DNA from: Spirogloea muscicola
Lineage: Eukaryota; Streptophyta; Zygnematophyceae; Spirogloeales; Spirogloeaceae
Reading direction: 5' to 3'
Length of the DNA stretch: 52,054 nt
Assembly (NCBI GenBank): GCA_009602725.1
Contig: WELB01000383.1
Span: 1 to 52,054 of the forward strand
The position numbers were made by a program, and so were the translations under genes. Below the pieces are notes generated by a model. That model saw nothing but the letters and a program-made list of their open reading frames with translations. It was not told where the DNA came from and searched no databases. Below are positions 32,822-42,660 of this stretch, in pieces. Each line of letters opens with the position of its first letter. Position 1 is the stretch's first letter.

Positions 32822-33026
32822 GCCGCACTCCGCTGCGGGGCCTGCTGCGCCGGCCTACGCCCAGGAGGTGGGAGTCGCCGCCGGACGGCGGCGCCACAGG
32901 GCCTATCTTCCGCTGCGCGACGCGCTAGTGCTTCCACGTGTAGTGGGTTGGCCTCTAAACACCCTACGGCCGAACCCAATAAGGACTGCTCACCCTAACT
33001 GCGTGTGTAGGGCGAGATTCACGACA
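32822..33026 (+). mobile_element. 5' LTR of element A, 3' end only
   Basis: It begins at GCCGCACTCCGCTGCGG, inside R/U5 of family II, and ends TTCACGACA. The hairpin CGCCGCC-GGAC-GGCGGCG is at 32876-32893. The missing ~350 bases were lost at the junction with element D. Confidence 0.88.
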
Positions 33027-33028
33027 TT

Positions 33029-33040
33029 TGGTATCAGAGG
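33029..33040 (+). promoter_or_regulatory. primer-binding site, element A
   Basis: TGGTATCAGAGG, two bases after the LTR end. Complementary to initiator tRNA-Met. Confidence 0.92.
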
Positions 33041-33523
33041 CGGTCTTGCATCCATCTGCGCTTGTGACTTCTGATGTTCACTGCTGATGATGCAAGGATC
33101 ACCTTGATGTGCTGGCCTGACTTTTTATGTCAAAGTTGAAGTGCTTGCCAGACGTTGGTCGGAAGCGGCTCAGCAGACGCGCCGGGTGCAGAGGCATCTT
33201 TGCGCAGAGCCAGCAACGACCAGCGCCAATCTGACTGCCGATTCCTGAGGACCACTTGCTGTTCGCTCCATTTAAGGTGGGGCTTGAGTTTGCAGCCTTT
33301 GTGTGGTAAGGGTAGTCGTGTGGCCAGCATTGATCGTGTGCATCGATCTTGGTCGCATCGGCGGCCACCTGCCTTGCCTGCTGACTGAGGTGTGAGGTTG
33401 CGCGCTGCCTTGCAAGCTCACTCGCTGGTGCACTAGTCTTGCGATGTCTTGCATTGCGGTATGGAGTGTGTGATTTTGCTGACTGTCGGAGCTGAACTGA
33501 TCACTCAGTGTCCTTCGGACAAC

Positions 33524-34720
33524 ATGACGTCACGCACGTCCAGTTCGCCGCCGAGCCTCCGCGGGAGGAAGAGCAGTCGGCTGCTGCGGCAGCAGCTGCT
33601 GCGGGGCTGGCTGCCCAGGCAGTGGCTGCTGCGGAGCACGCCCAAGCGGGGAAGGCCCAGGAGGGGCAGGCTTAGGCGGGGCAGGCCCAAGCGGGACAGG
33701 CCCAGGAGGGGCAGGGCGAGCTGGGAGCCGAAGGCCTGGAGGGCTTGTCGGCTGGGGACCTGCACAGGGTTGCACTCCTCACGGCAGACCTGGCGGCAGT
33801 CTAGGCGGCGATGAGCCCAATTCCGGAGGGCCTCTACCGCCTGCTGGAGCGCATGTGCGAGGAGCACCGCACCACCATCGCCCAGCTCCGCGGGACAAAG
33901 CCATGCCCAAGAAACCAATGCTGCCATGCATTGGTTTGCATCTTGCGCGCAAGAGCGCCGGCAACCCGCTGCATGGGCGTGCAACGACCCACCCACCCCG
34001 CCAGTTCACCGGACAGGATGACCGCGGTGGGCTGCAATCGTGGCTCTCTGAGATGGCTGAATGGTTTGCCACCAAAGAGGCGGACGCGACGGCATGGGTG
34101 TCGCTGGCGACGACGTACCTTGCGAGGGAGCCTCGCGAGTTGTGGGACCCCATTAAGAAGACCAAGACGCCGGCCGTGTACAATGACTGGGCATCTTCTC
34201 TGAGCAGCTGATGTCGGCCTACAGCGACCCACATGCGGAGCTGCGAGCCCGTGACGAGCTGGATGCCCTGCGCATGGGAAGCGAGCGGTGCGCTGACTTT
34301 GAGCCATACGTCTGTCGCTTCAGGCTGCTCATCTCCAAGCTGCGGAATGAGCCGATGCAGGCCATTGACCAGTGTCAACGCTTCAAGGCTGGCCTGCCTT
34401 ATGATATGCGCTCGTAGGTGGCGACGGCCCCGCTACCACGAAGGCGTTCACGGACTTTTTCAAGATGGTTGAACATGCTAGAAAGGTGGTCAGCACGCCC
34501 GATCTGGGGCATGGCAAGCGTCCTCTGCAGGAGGCAGAAAGGTCGGCGGAGCCAGACGGCAGCAAGAAGAGGTTCCACCCGAAGGAGGGTCAGAACGCTC
34601 GTCCCCACGGCAGCTTCCACAAGCCACGTGTGGCAGCTAAAGACGGCTTCCAGAAGCCGCGTGAGCAGGTGGTGAGTGCTATGGCTGCGGAGAGAAGGGC
34701 CATCAATTTCGGGATTGCCC
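33524..34720 (+). pseudogene. element A gag with CCHC knuckle
   Basis: The ATG at 33524 matches the position of the start in element G (both read MTS). Near 33640-33720 is a short tandem repeat coding QAQAG-like units, then the shared line ELGAEGLEGLSAG. Later MGSERCADFEPYVCRFRLLI (34275-34340), and the knuckle CYGCGEKGHQFRDC coded at 34677-34718. Stops near 33674 and 33804 and several frame changes break it. Confidence 0.8.
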
Positions 34721-35089
34721 GGCGGCAGGGCCGTCATCTCGCGCCACGTGCACAGCGCCCGATGGGCCGGGGCGACGCCAATTTCAAGGGCCAGCGTGAG
34801 TGCCTGACCCTTGCCTCTGAGAGCCATCTTTCAGCCAGAAGAACTTGAGCTGGTTGATCTTGCTGGCATTGCTTGCCTGTTAACCAAAGTACCGGATGTA
34901 CATCCATTTTGTCTTTGTTGCAAGGTCTGGAAGCCGCAGGGCTTCTATTTGTGTGGGTTGCCCACCACGATTTGCAAGAGGCTGCTGATGTTTATCTGCG
35001 CTGGCCTAAGTGCCGTTTTCACTGAAGAATTGCTGTTCTTCGTTGTGCCGCAGAGGCGCGGCGTGACTAACCGAGCTCCGCTGGGGATG

Positions 35090-35455
35090 GCGCTGTTGTG
35101 CTCGCACAAGGCGAAACACAGGCTCCTTAAGCGTAGCGTCGATGCCTTTCAGCGTAGGTCGCACCCGACCTCGGTCCGGCTCTACGTCACTCGCACACCC
35201 TACCTAGGCAGTGTCCCTGGGGGACACACTATGCTATTCGAGGGGCTGGTTGCTGCTGCACCAGCTAGGATCCTCCTAGACTCAGGGGCCTCAGTGTCCT
35301 TTGTGAGTAGGGATTTGGTGTGCTCCGCTGGCTTGCATTTGCAAGCAGACGGTCTAGCTAGAGTGACATTGGCCGATGGCCACCCCACCAATGTGCTGGA
35401 TTTATGCAAGGTTCTCATCCGAATTCAACACTGTCAAGCCGAGGTGCCTTGTTAA
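35090..35455 (+). pseudogene. element A aspartic protease
   Basis: The frame reads VPGGHTMLFEGLVAAAPAR and LLDSGASVSFVSRDLV, with the DSG codons at 35279-35287, then VTLADGHPTNVLDL. A TAA at 35453 follows. The RT resumes in the same frame, so this one stop is the only break here. The active site is intact. Confidence 0.85.
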
Positions 35456-35464
35456 GCAATTGCG

Positions 35465-37270
35465 TTGACCGTCGCAATCGATGTGATATTGGGAGACGAC
35501 TGGCTTCGTGCCGCGTCAGCATGCCTTGACTATGAACGTCACACTTGCAGTGTCCAACGTGGCGCACGGCGCTTTGTTCTTTGCAAGCAGCTTCCATCTG
35601 CACCGCCGCCGGCGGCAGGAGCTTCCATTCTTCTGTCCGCCATGCAGATGAAGCGGTTGATTCACAAGAACACCGTGGAGATGGCATTTCTTGTGATGGT
35701 GACGTTAAACGACGAGTCTAAGCCTGACTTGTGTGTGAATGCTGCGGATTCACATGGCGGGGTTCTTGATAAGCTGCTGGAAGAGTTTGCGGATGTTGAT
35801 TCCGACTCCCTTCCGGACGGTCTACCTCCTCACAGAGGTGTGGCTCACACAATTCCATTGGAGCCAGGCGCTCAACCGCCTTACCGTCCCATGTACCGGC
35901 TTAGCCCTCTCGAATTGCGAGAAATGCAATCCCAGGTCGAGGACCTGCTGGCGAAGGGCTACATTGAGCCATCTCAGTCGCCATACGGAGCACCCATTCT
36001 CTTTGCCAAAAAGAAGGATGGAACTCTACGGATGTGCATTGATTGATCGGGCTTTGAATAAGCTTACCATCAAAAACCGATACCCATTGCCTCGAATAGA
36101 CGATCTGTTCGATTTGCTCGCAGGGGCTACGGTGTTTAGCTCGCTGGACCTGGCAAGTGGGTACCACCAAATGCGGATGTTCCAAAGTCGGCGTTCCGTA
36201 CGCCGCTGGGACATTTTCAATTCAAAGTGCTGAGCTTTAATTCAACCAATGCCCCAGCGACTTTCCAGGCGGTGATGTCGAGGGTCTTTGGTCCCTTGCT
36301 CTACCAATTCGTGCTGGTTTACTTGGACGATATCCTGGTATTTAGCAAAACACCTGAGGATCACGCGAAGCACCAGCGCCAAGTGCTGCAGTTGCTGCGT
36401 GAAAAACAATGATATGCCAAACGGTCCAAGTGCACATTTAACCAGCCAGAATTGACATACCTCGGGCATGTCGTGGGCAAGGACGGCATACGTGTCGACC
36501 CCAAGAAGACTTCGGTCGTACGGGAGTGGCCTGTGCCAAAAAATGTCCCTGCATTGCGCTCCTTTCTGGGAATCGCAAACTATTTCAGGAAGTTCCTACA
36601 AGGCTATGGGAACTTGGCACTTCCTCCTACGAAATTGACTCGTAAGAACGTACCTTGGGAATGGTCGTCCGAATGCCAGAGTGCATTTGAAGGAATACAG
36701 CAGGCGCTGACATCTCCGCCTGTGTTGGCCTTCCCTCGTGAAGGCCTGCCATATGAGCTCGTCTGCGATGCCTCTTTGACCGGCATTGGTGCCGTGCTCT
36801 TGCAAGAGGGTCACCCGTTAGCGTTTTAGAGTCGCCTGCTCACACCTGCAGAGCACAATTACACAACGGGCGAGCAAGAATTGCTGGCTGTGTTGCACGC
36901 CTTACGTGTCTGGCGTTGCTACCTGGAAGGTGTGAAATCTAGGGTTGTCACGGATCATTGCCCGTTGACATATTTCCACACACAGCAGCATTTGACTCGG
37001 CGTCAAGCTCGATGGTCGGAGTGCATTGCACAATTCGATTTCCAGTGGGTTTATCGCCCTGGACGTCTTAATGTTGCGGACCCTGTGAGTCGCAACAACA
37101 TTAATAGCGCTGAAGCGTTGGCCACATTGAATGCTTCGGGAGTGCGGGCTGCAGGACTGCGTCCGACTCGTCAAGCTTCTCAGCTACCCACGGAAGACCT
37201 CTCTGAGCTCTATACCCGTATCCGTCAAGGTATGGTTCCGACCCATAGTTTGCTGAGGTCGCCAATGTGA
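35465..37270 (+). pseudogene. element A reverse transcriptase and RNase H
   Basis: [37 protein letters not shown], then a frameshift at CID near 36043, [12 protein letters not shown], a second frameshift near 36185, NAPATFQAVMSRVFGPLLYQ, and the catalytic YLDD coded at 36320-36331 (intact). Stop TGA at 36411. RNase H: CDASLTGIGAVLLQ, stop TAG at 36827, GEQELLAVLHALRVW, VVTDHCPLTYFH and LNVADPVSRN, so all four acidic residues are present. It ends at 37268 by a frame change before the integrase. Confidence 0.88.
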
Positions 37271-37730
37271 GCACCCTCACTGATGACATAGGCTTTTGGT
37301 GGCGAGGTGACGCTATTGTGGTCCCGAACTGCAATGCCTTGCGCACTGACATAATGCAGGAGCTGCGTGATACGCCTTGCAGTGGTCATCTTGGAGTGAG
37401 TAAAACCCAAAAGGCGGTTATACGCCTCGTTTGGTGGCCAGGCTTTGCAGCCCAGGTGCGCGCTTTTGTTGTGACTTCTAATAAAATAGAAGCAAGGCTG
37501 CAAAAGAAAAAGATGGGTTGCTGATCATAGAAGCTATAAAGAAAAACACGCAACATATTGGCAAAAATAGCAATCTTAGGGACAATAGAAAAGAATGCAG
37601 TAACGAAAGTAGGGGAACCTTCATATACATCAGGAGTGTGCTACATGCCAGCGTAGTAAGGCCATCTCTGGCAAGCCTGTCGGATTATTTCAGCCCTTGC
37701 AGATTCCGGAGCGAAATTGGTCTGATGTAA
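37267..37730 (+). pseudogene. element A integrase N-terminal zinc-binding domain, interrupted
   Basis: It reads TDDIGFWWRGDAIVVPNC and TPCSGHLGVSKTQKAV (histidine half), then VRAFV. At 37474 the reading breaks into the mitochondrial insert and resumes at 37637 with TGTGCTACATGCCAG, coding CATCQ (cysteine half). The two halves of the HHCC motif are thus separated by 163 bases. Confidence 0.85.
37474..37636 (-). pseudogene. nad2: nuclear mitochondrial insert: fragment of nad2
   Basis: Minus strand, ~54 codons open: PDVYEGSPTFVTAFFSIVPK, then IFANMLRVFLYSFY, then IFFFCSLASILL. This is the conserved middle of NADH dehydrogenase subunit 2. The plastid relative ndhB also has PDVYEGSP, but its next residues differ, so nad2 fits better. 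Composition is about 36% G+C by hand count, against GC-rich surroundings. There is no flanking duplication and about 3 host bases seem lost, as in end-joining repair with filler DNA. It is too short to have a function. Confidence 0.85.
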
Positions 37731-38843
37731 GTGTGGAATTCATCACAATTGCCTAAGACGCAGAATGGCTATGATGCCATTGTCGTCTTGGTGGATCGCT
37801 TGAGTAAAATGGTGCATTTTGCTCCCACAACTACGCGGGTTTCAGCGAAGGATTTCGCTGGCATCTTTGTTAGTAAGGTGAGGAAATTGCAAGGAGTACC
37901 TGAGAGGTTGGTCTCGGACCGTGGTCCTCGCTTTACAGGTCACTTCTGGACAGAAGTCTGCAAGATTCTTGGCACGAAACAGGCCATGTCCAGAGCCTTT
38001 CACCCACGAACTGATGGCCAAGCCGAGCGAATGAATCGCGTTCTCGAGGACATGTTAAGGCACTTTGTCAATCCTAGCCAGACTGACTGGGATGAGTATT
38101 TGGCTCCAGCTGATTATGCTGCGAACACTGCCTATCATGCGTCCACAAAGGAGACTCCATTCTTCCTCGACTATGGTCAGCATCCTCGAGCTCCACTTCA
38201 GCTGGGGAGGCCGGAACGAGTTCCCGCCGCGATAGCCTTCACTTTCACTCTCTTGGAGGCTCAGAGAAGAGCTCGGCAATTCCTAGAAATTGCTCAGAGT
38301 CGCCATAAGGCTTATGCTGACAAACATCGGAAGGACGTGTCCTTCGATGTTGGTGCGCAAGTGCTGCTTAGCACGAAGCACTTATCCTTGCGGGCTGTGG
38401 GTACGCGCAAGATGCTGCCCAAGTGGGTTGGACCATTTGCAGTACTACGCCTTGTGGGTAAGGTGTCCTACGAGCTGAAGACACCGGTGCATTGGAAGGT
38501 CCATAATGCCTTCCATGTGTCTCAGCTGAGGGCCTTCCTTTCTGATGGTCGTGTCCAACCGCCCCCACCTCCACTACTGGTCGAGGATGATCTTGAGTTT
38601 AAGTTGGAAGAGATCTTGTCTCACAGGGACAAGCCTCGAGGGCGCAAGACCCGTGAGTATCCGGTGAAGTGGCTCGGGTATGGGTCTGAGCACAACACGT
38701 CGGAGCCTGCGGCCAATTTGGCGAATTGTCCGGATGCTCTCAGGCCGGCCAAGGTCGGCAATTCTCCGAGGCTTAGTAGAAGCAGCAGCCATCGGGGGTT
38801 TTCATCCCTGTCGGCTGTTCTCTCGTGGTTCCCGAGGACGTGA
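37731..38843 (+). CDS. element A integrase core, C-terminal region and chromodomain, open frame of 370 codons
   Basis: It reads YDAIVVLVDRLSKMVHFAPT, RLVSDRGPRFTGHFW and FHPRTDGQAERMN for the DDE core. The first acidic position appears to be Glu (SVEFI) instead of Asp. Then LGRPERVPAA, VSFDVGAQVLLSTKHLSLRA and KTPVHWKVHNAFHVSQL (GPY/F-type region), a PPPPPLL linker, and EEILSHRDKPRGR...YPVKWLGYGSEHNTSEP (chromodomain). The aromatic-cage Trp of HNTWEP is Ser here. It is the longest intact frame in the nest; the first Met is internal, because the real product is part of a polyprotein. Confidence 0.85.
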   Translation: MWNSSQLPKTQNGYDAIVVLVDRLSKMVHFAPTTTRVSAKDFAGIFVSKVRKLQGVPERLVSDRGPRFTGHFWTEVCKILGTKQAMSRAFHPRTDGQAERMNRVLEDMLRHFVNPSQTDWDEYLAPADYAANTAYHASTKETPFFLDYGQHPRAPLQLGRPERVPAAIAFTFTLLEAQRRARQFLEIAQSRHKAYADKHRKDVSFDVGAQVLLSTKHLSLRAVGTRKMLPKWVGPFAVLRLVGKVSYELKTPVHWKVHNAFHVSQLRAFLSDGRVQPPPPPLLVEDDLEFKLEEILSHRDKPRGRKTREYPVKWLGYGSEHNTSEPAANLANCPDALRPAKVGNSPRLSRSSSHRGFSSLSAVLSWFPRT

Positions 38844-38850
38844 CATCAGA

Positions 38851-38861
38851 GTGGGGAGGTA
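38851..38861 (+). promoter_or_regulatory. polypurine tract of element A
   Basis: GTGGGGAGGTA directly before the LTR start TGCAATGAACC. Confidence 0.88.
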
Positions 38862-39415
38862 TGCAATGAACCAGCCGTCTGGTTAAGCCACATTGCTCTG
38901 TTGGCATTACATGACCGACTATTTGGGCCAGGTGACCCGCCTGGCGGGCTGGCTGGCCGGGCAAGTGGCCCGCCCGGGTGCGGGCCCCGCCCGTCCCAAA
39001 ATACCCCTCGCCAGGATCCACCCGTTCAAGGGACGATCTTTGGCCTGCCGCAAGGCGGGCCATGGGGCGACCCGCTCACACCCCTGGAGGTGGGGTTGCA
39101 CGGGGAAGCACTAAGGAGCCTTGGGGGCTGAGGCTCATCAATCAGTTCGAGCCCAGGAAGCCCTGGAGCAGCCTTGCAGCTGCTCGCCGCTGCAGCCGCC
39201 GCGCCCTCCGCTGCGGGGCCTGCTGCGCCGGCCTGCACCCAGGAGGTGGAGTCGCCGCCGGACGGAGGCGCCACAGGGCCTAATTTCCGCTGCGCTACGC
39301 GCTAGTGCTTCCTTGTGTAGTGGGTTGGCCCCTAAGTTGGCCCCTAAATCCACTACAACCGAACTCAACGAGAACTGCTCACCCTGACTGCATGAGTTGG
39401 GCGAGGTTCTCTACA
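38862..39415 (+). mobile_element. 3' LTR of element A, family II
   Basis: 554 bp, TGCAATGAACC ... GGTTCTCTACA. It differs from the 5' remnant at several sites (for example GGTTCTCTACA against GATTCACGACA at the end), so the copy is not recent. Confidence 0.9.
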
Positions 39416-40847
39416 AATAATGTAATTGAAGGCGGCAGCCCATATCATTCTGTTTAAGCCTCTGCCTCCCGTGTCAGTATGAAGTTTGTGAGTAACAAGG
39501 ATTTAACTGTAAGCCCACTGGTATGTTGCAAGCTACAATGGTGAATGGAAGAAGTGCCGATATCAATTGATAATTATCGAATGTGCTGCTAGTTAGCACG
39601 GGCTTGCCGGGACCCGTCAGCTTTGCACGAGTTGGGCTCCAATGAAGTAACGCCCAACCCAAGCTGGCTTAGCCGTGGCATTATGCACGTGGAAGTCGTG
39701 GACTTTGTAGGGAGATCAGTATTGTGTTATGCCTCGGCACTATGGCCCGTGCTTTGGTACTCACCTTGCCATATTTATGCTGTTGGCGGCTGGTGTGCGC
39801 TCACCCTGGTTTGTGCGGTGGCACAATCCAGGTACTTGAAGTACTATGATGCTTGGCTCTGTAGTGAGATGATGACTGTGGCTGGCCGCCATCCTCATTG
39901 ACCCAGTGGCCTATGTGGCCCTGGTCAGTAGCACCTTGGGGCTGTCTACTTCCAGTGCAAGTCCATGGCTCTCCGTAGCTGTTGACGTGTCATACGGCTA
40001 CGGGCTAAGTGGGTGTGCTAAGACAAATTTCCAGATTTTGTAATTGCCCCCCCCTGCAGCACCCTTTTAAGCTGGATGGTGCATTGTGTGTACTTTGGGT
40101 GAATGCTCGTCTTCCCCTCCTCGGTCAAAAGGGTTCACCTGTATGAGATTTGACCAGTATCCTGGTAAGCTGAGCCGGAAAGCTGCACGTGAAGACGTAC
40201 TCTCACATGAAGCCAGCTTCGGCTGTATATCTCTGTGAAGATGCGCACAGAGTCTCCCCGTGACTGTGCTATAAGTTTTGTAATCTCACATGGCGTGACT
40301 CTTCACTATTATCCTGCGGTGCACCCATCCTTTGCGTTGTGAAGGAGGTTGGACTCTTTGGATGTGCATCGAGTTGGAGCTCTATATGAGCTCGCTGTCA
40401 AGAGAGCATAGCTTGTGCTATGCATTGATGTACCTGTGAAATCGTATTGCGGAAGCTGATGTATATAGCTCACCCGCTTTGCAAAGTAATGATGAACAAG
40501 TTCGTCTCACACCTGAGGAGGTTCCGTGGTCGGCTTGTTGTAGGCCGCTCGGCTACTTCTGATACAAGATGCTCCGTTTTGATTTCACCCAATGCAATTG
40601 CCACGTGTCCGGTGTGATATGAAAGTATTTGGCCCCCTACTGTGTGACACTGTGCTGGTTAACTTGGATGGTAGACTGGTCTTCAGTAAAACGCCTGAGG
40701 ATCACGTACTGCACCTGCAGCAAGTGCTGCAATTGCAGCGTGCAAATCAACTGTTTGCCAAATATATGAATAATAAGCCACAACTTACATAAACATGTTG
40801 TGGACAAAGACGGGGACCGCGACAACCCCACCAAGACTGTGACTTTC
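39416..40847 (+). pseudogene. element E: protease-RT part of a decayed family I-type element
   Basis: Collinear with 28480-29760 of element D but with its own set of mutations and without D's gag. The RT part reads VFGPLLCDTVLVNLDGRLVF (near 40620-40690) with LD in the place of YLDD, then KTPEDHVLHLQQVLQL. A region of about 1 kb upstream is non-coding in all frames. It ends at 40848 at a family III fragment. Confidence 0.75.
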
Positions 40848-42065
40848 TGATCCCAATACTCGCAACTAAGGTTTAAGACGTCCTTATTGGAGATTGACCT
40901 AGGGGGTTTGAGATGTACACCCCTCCAGTTGGTTGCCAGCGCACATGGCATATACTTGCGCATACTGCGCAGCAAAAGTCTTACCCTGAGGCGCCACCAG
41001 AAGGGCGGCGACTCTACGAGGGCTTGGTAGCTGCTGTAACGTCCCAACACGGGACGCTTGACATCGACTTAAGCGCTAACGTGTAATCACTGACGCGCAT
41101 GCGACTGACGCGTGCGGCACGCGGCGACGGGCGAGGTGACTTGTGGCGTGACACGCCTGCTGACGATGTGACGTGTAGGCGCGCCGCCTCTAGAAGAGAC
41201 GGCGCATCTTGGGCTCCCAGAGAGGAGCTCCTCGGCGGCTTCTCGAACCGGCCGCCAAGACACGTGTGGCGCGCCTACAACGCCGCGACGCGTCTGTACG
41301 CGCAAAGCGGCGCCGCAAGGCGGCGCCGCAGGGCGGCGCCGCTAGGCCGCGCCGCATGGCGGCGTCGCTAGTCGGCACCGCGCCGCAGGACGGCCGCCGC
41401 TTTCAGAAGGGAGCTGCGTGCTCTGCCCTCGCTTTAGTATCCCCTTGTCGGGCCCGCCTTCTTGGTGAGCCTTGCAGAGACCCCTGGGGAGGTGGCACAC
41501 GAAGTACCGTAAGTAGGGCTGAGACGAGACTCGGGGCACCCTGTCAACATCAGTGAAGCCGCGAGAAAGAGGCGCAACCCTGCTGCCGCCTGCTGCCGCC
41601 TGCTGCCGCAGCACCGCCAACGCAGCCCTGCTGCTGCCTGCTGCTGCAGCCCGTCGCCGCATCCTGTCGTTGCGGGCCTTCATCGGCTCTCCTGTGGTAA
41701 GACTATGACTGCTTTTTAGAGGACAGTTGCTGACCCGTACCTGAAAGCTGAGTCGCCACCTGTCGGCGGCACCTCAGGGCAAGATATTCCGCTGCGTGGT
41801 ACAAGTGGTGCTTCACTGTGTTGGGGTTTTGTCTCTAAACACCAGCGGTCGTAACCAAGCAGGACGTTCTAACCCCTAACTGTGTCAAATGATCAATGAT
41901 AAATGTTCAATGATCACGTCACACTGTCCCCAGATGGGCGCAGCCATGGCACTTACGGAAAGCCCGTGATGTCCTCAGTGACGAGCCACGGCGACGGGCT
42001 GAGCAGCAGACGGCAGCAGCAGGGCTGAGGCGGCGGCTGCGGCAGCAGGCAAGCAGGGCTGTGCC
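40848..42065 (-). mobile_element. family III LTR (U5-R), split by a family I variant LTR
   Basis: Pieces 40848-41034 and 41924-42065 are consecutive in the reverse complement of family III. The flanks of the inserted LTR show CTGC and CTGT, a weak duplication. Confidence 0.7.
41035..41923 (+). mobile_element. family I variant solo LTR
   Basis: 889 bp, TGTAACGTCCCAACACG ... CACGTCACA. It is more divergent than the copies at 9004 and 31935. Near the 3' end (41890-41918) it carries a short duplication of AATGATCAATGA-type sequence absent from the others. Confidence 0.85.
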
Positions 42066-42480
42066 TGTAACGACCCGACCCTGTACACAGGCAATCAGGG
42101 AGTCAGGTCCTTAGTGAATTCGGATGAAGGGGTTATAGAAGCAAATTTCCTAAAAGAAGAAGCACTCGCGCGTCAGTGCAGCGGAAGTCTTGGCCCTGTA
42201 GCGCTGCCGTCAGGCAGCGTCTCCACCTCCTGGGCACCAGCCCGCAGCTAGCCCACCAAGGACAGCCGCGGACGCCTTGAAGCAAGCCGGCAGCAATCTG
42301 CCGGCGACCGGCTGTGGCAGCAGGCAGCAGCAGTGCTGTGCCTCTCTTGGCTTCGACGTCCGATAAACCTCAGCCGGGTCGAGGTCAGACCCTTATAGTG
42401 CTTCTCCATGCCACCCTTCCCCTTGGGTGTGTGGGGATCGCCCCATGGCCTACCCCGAGGGGTGTGCCCACGAATGGGGA
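42066..42480 (-). mobile_element. family IV-like LTR fragment
   Basis: TGTAACGACCCGACCCTG is the reverse complement of the family IV 3' end. The hairpin GCTGCC-GTCA-GGCAGC is near 42207-42222. CCCCGAGGGGTGTG near 42455 matches the U3 repeats. The left end in U3 is not clear. Confidence 0.6.
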
Positions 42481-42660
42481 TTCGTACCGGTGCGCGACAC
42501 CAAGCGGCGCATCATTTGCAACTGCCAGAGGCAAGCAGCGGCGCTTCGGTTGCACAATTACCGCGACATGAAGCGGCGTATAGCACGAGAGGGACCGACC
42601 GACTTTGAGTCAGCTGGGCTCTTGGGGCAGGACCCACCTGCAGCCACCTGGCAGAGCCAG
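42481..42660. other. unassigned sequence with an open frame
   Basis: Plus strand reads RDTKRRIICNCQRQAAALRL, then DMKRRIAREGPTDFES, rich in basic residues. The frame runs on into the next LTR. No family is recognised; it may be U3 of the family IV fragment. Confidence 0.3.

Larger units (their letters stand above)
32822..39415 (+). mobile_element. element A: best-preserved chromovirus, family II
   Basis: It comprises 5' LTR remnant 32822-33026 (last ~205 bases only), primer-binding site 33029-33040, gag from 33524, protease 35090-35455, RT 35640-36410, RNase H 36420-37270, integrase 37300-38560 with a mitochondrial insert at 37474-37636, chromodomain 38600-38750, purine tract 38851-38861 and 3' LTR 38862-39415. 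Pol has few stops (35453, 36411, 36827) and a handful of frameshifts. Confidence 0.92.

Noticed and set aside
37474-37636. A plastid ndhB fragment
   Set aside because: PDVYEGSP is shared, but the following FVTAFFSIVPKIAIFAN and FFFCSLAS fit mitochondrial nad2 better than ndhB.
41030-41928. A clean 5-bp duplication around the family I variant LTR
   Set aside because: The flanks give only CTGC/CTGT with a doubtful frame, so I do not count it as a proven duplication.
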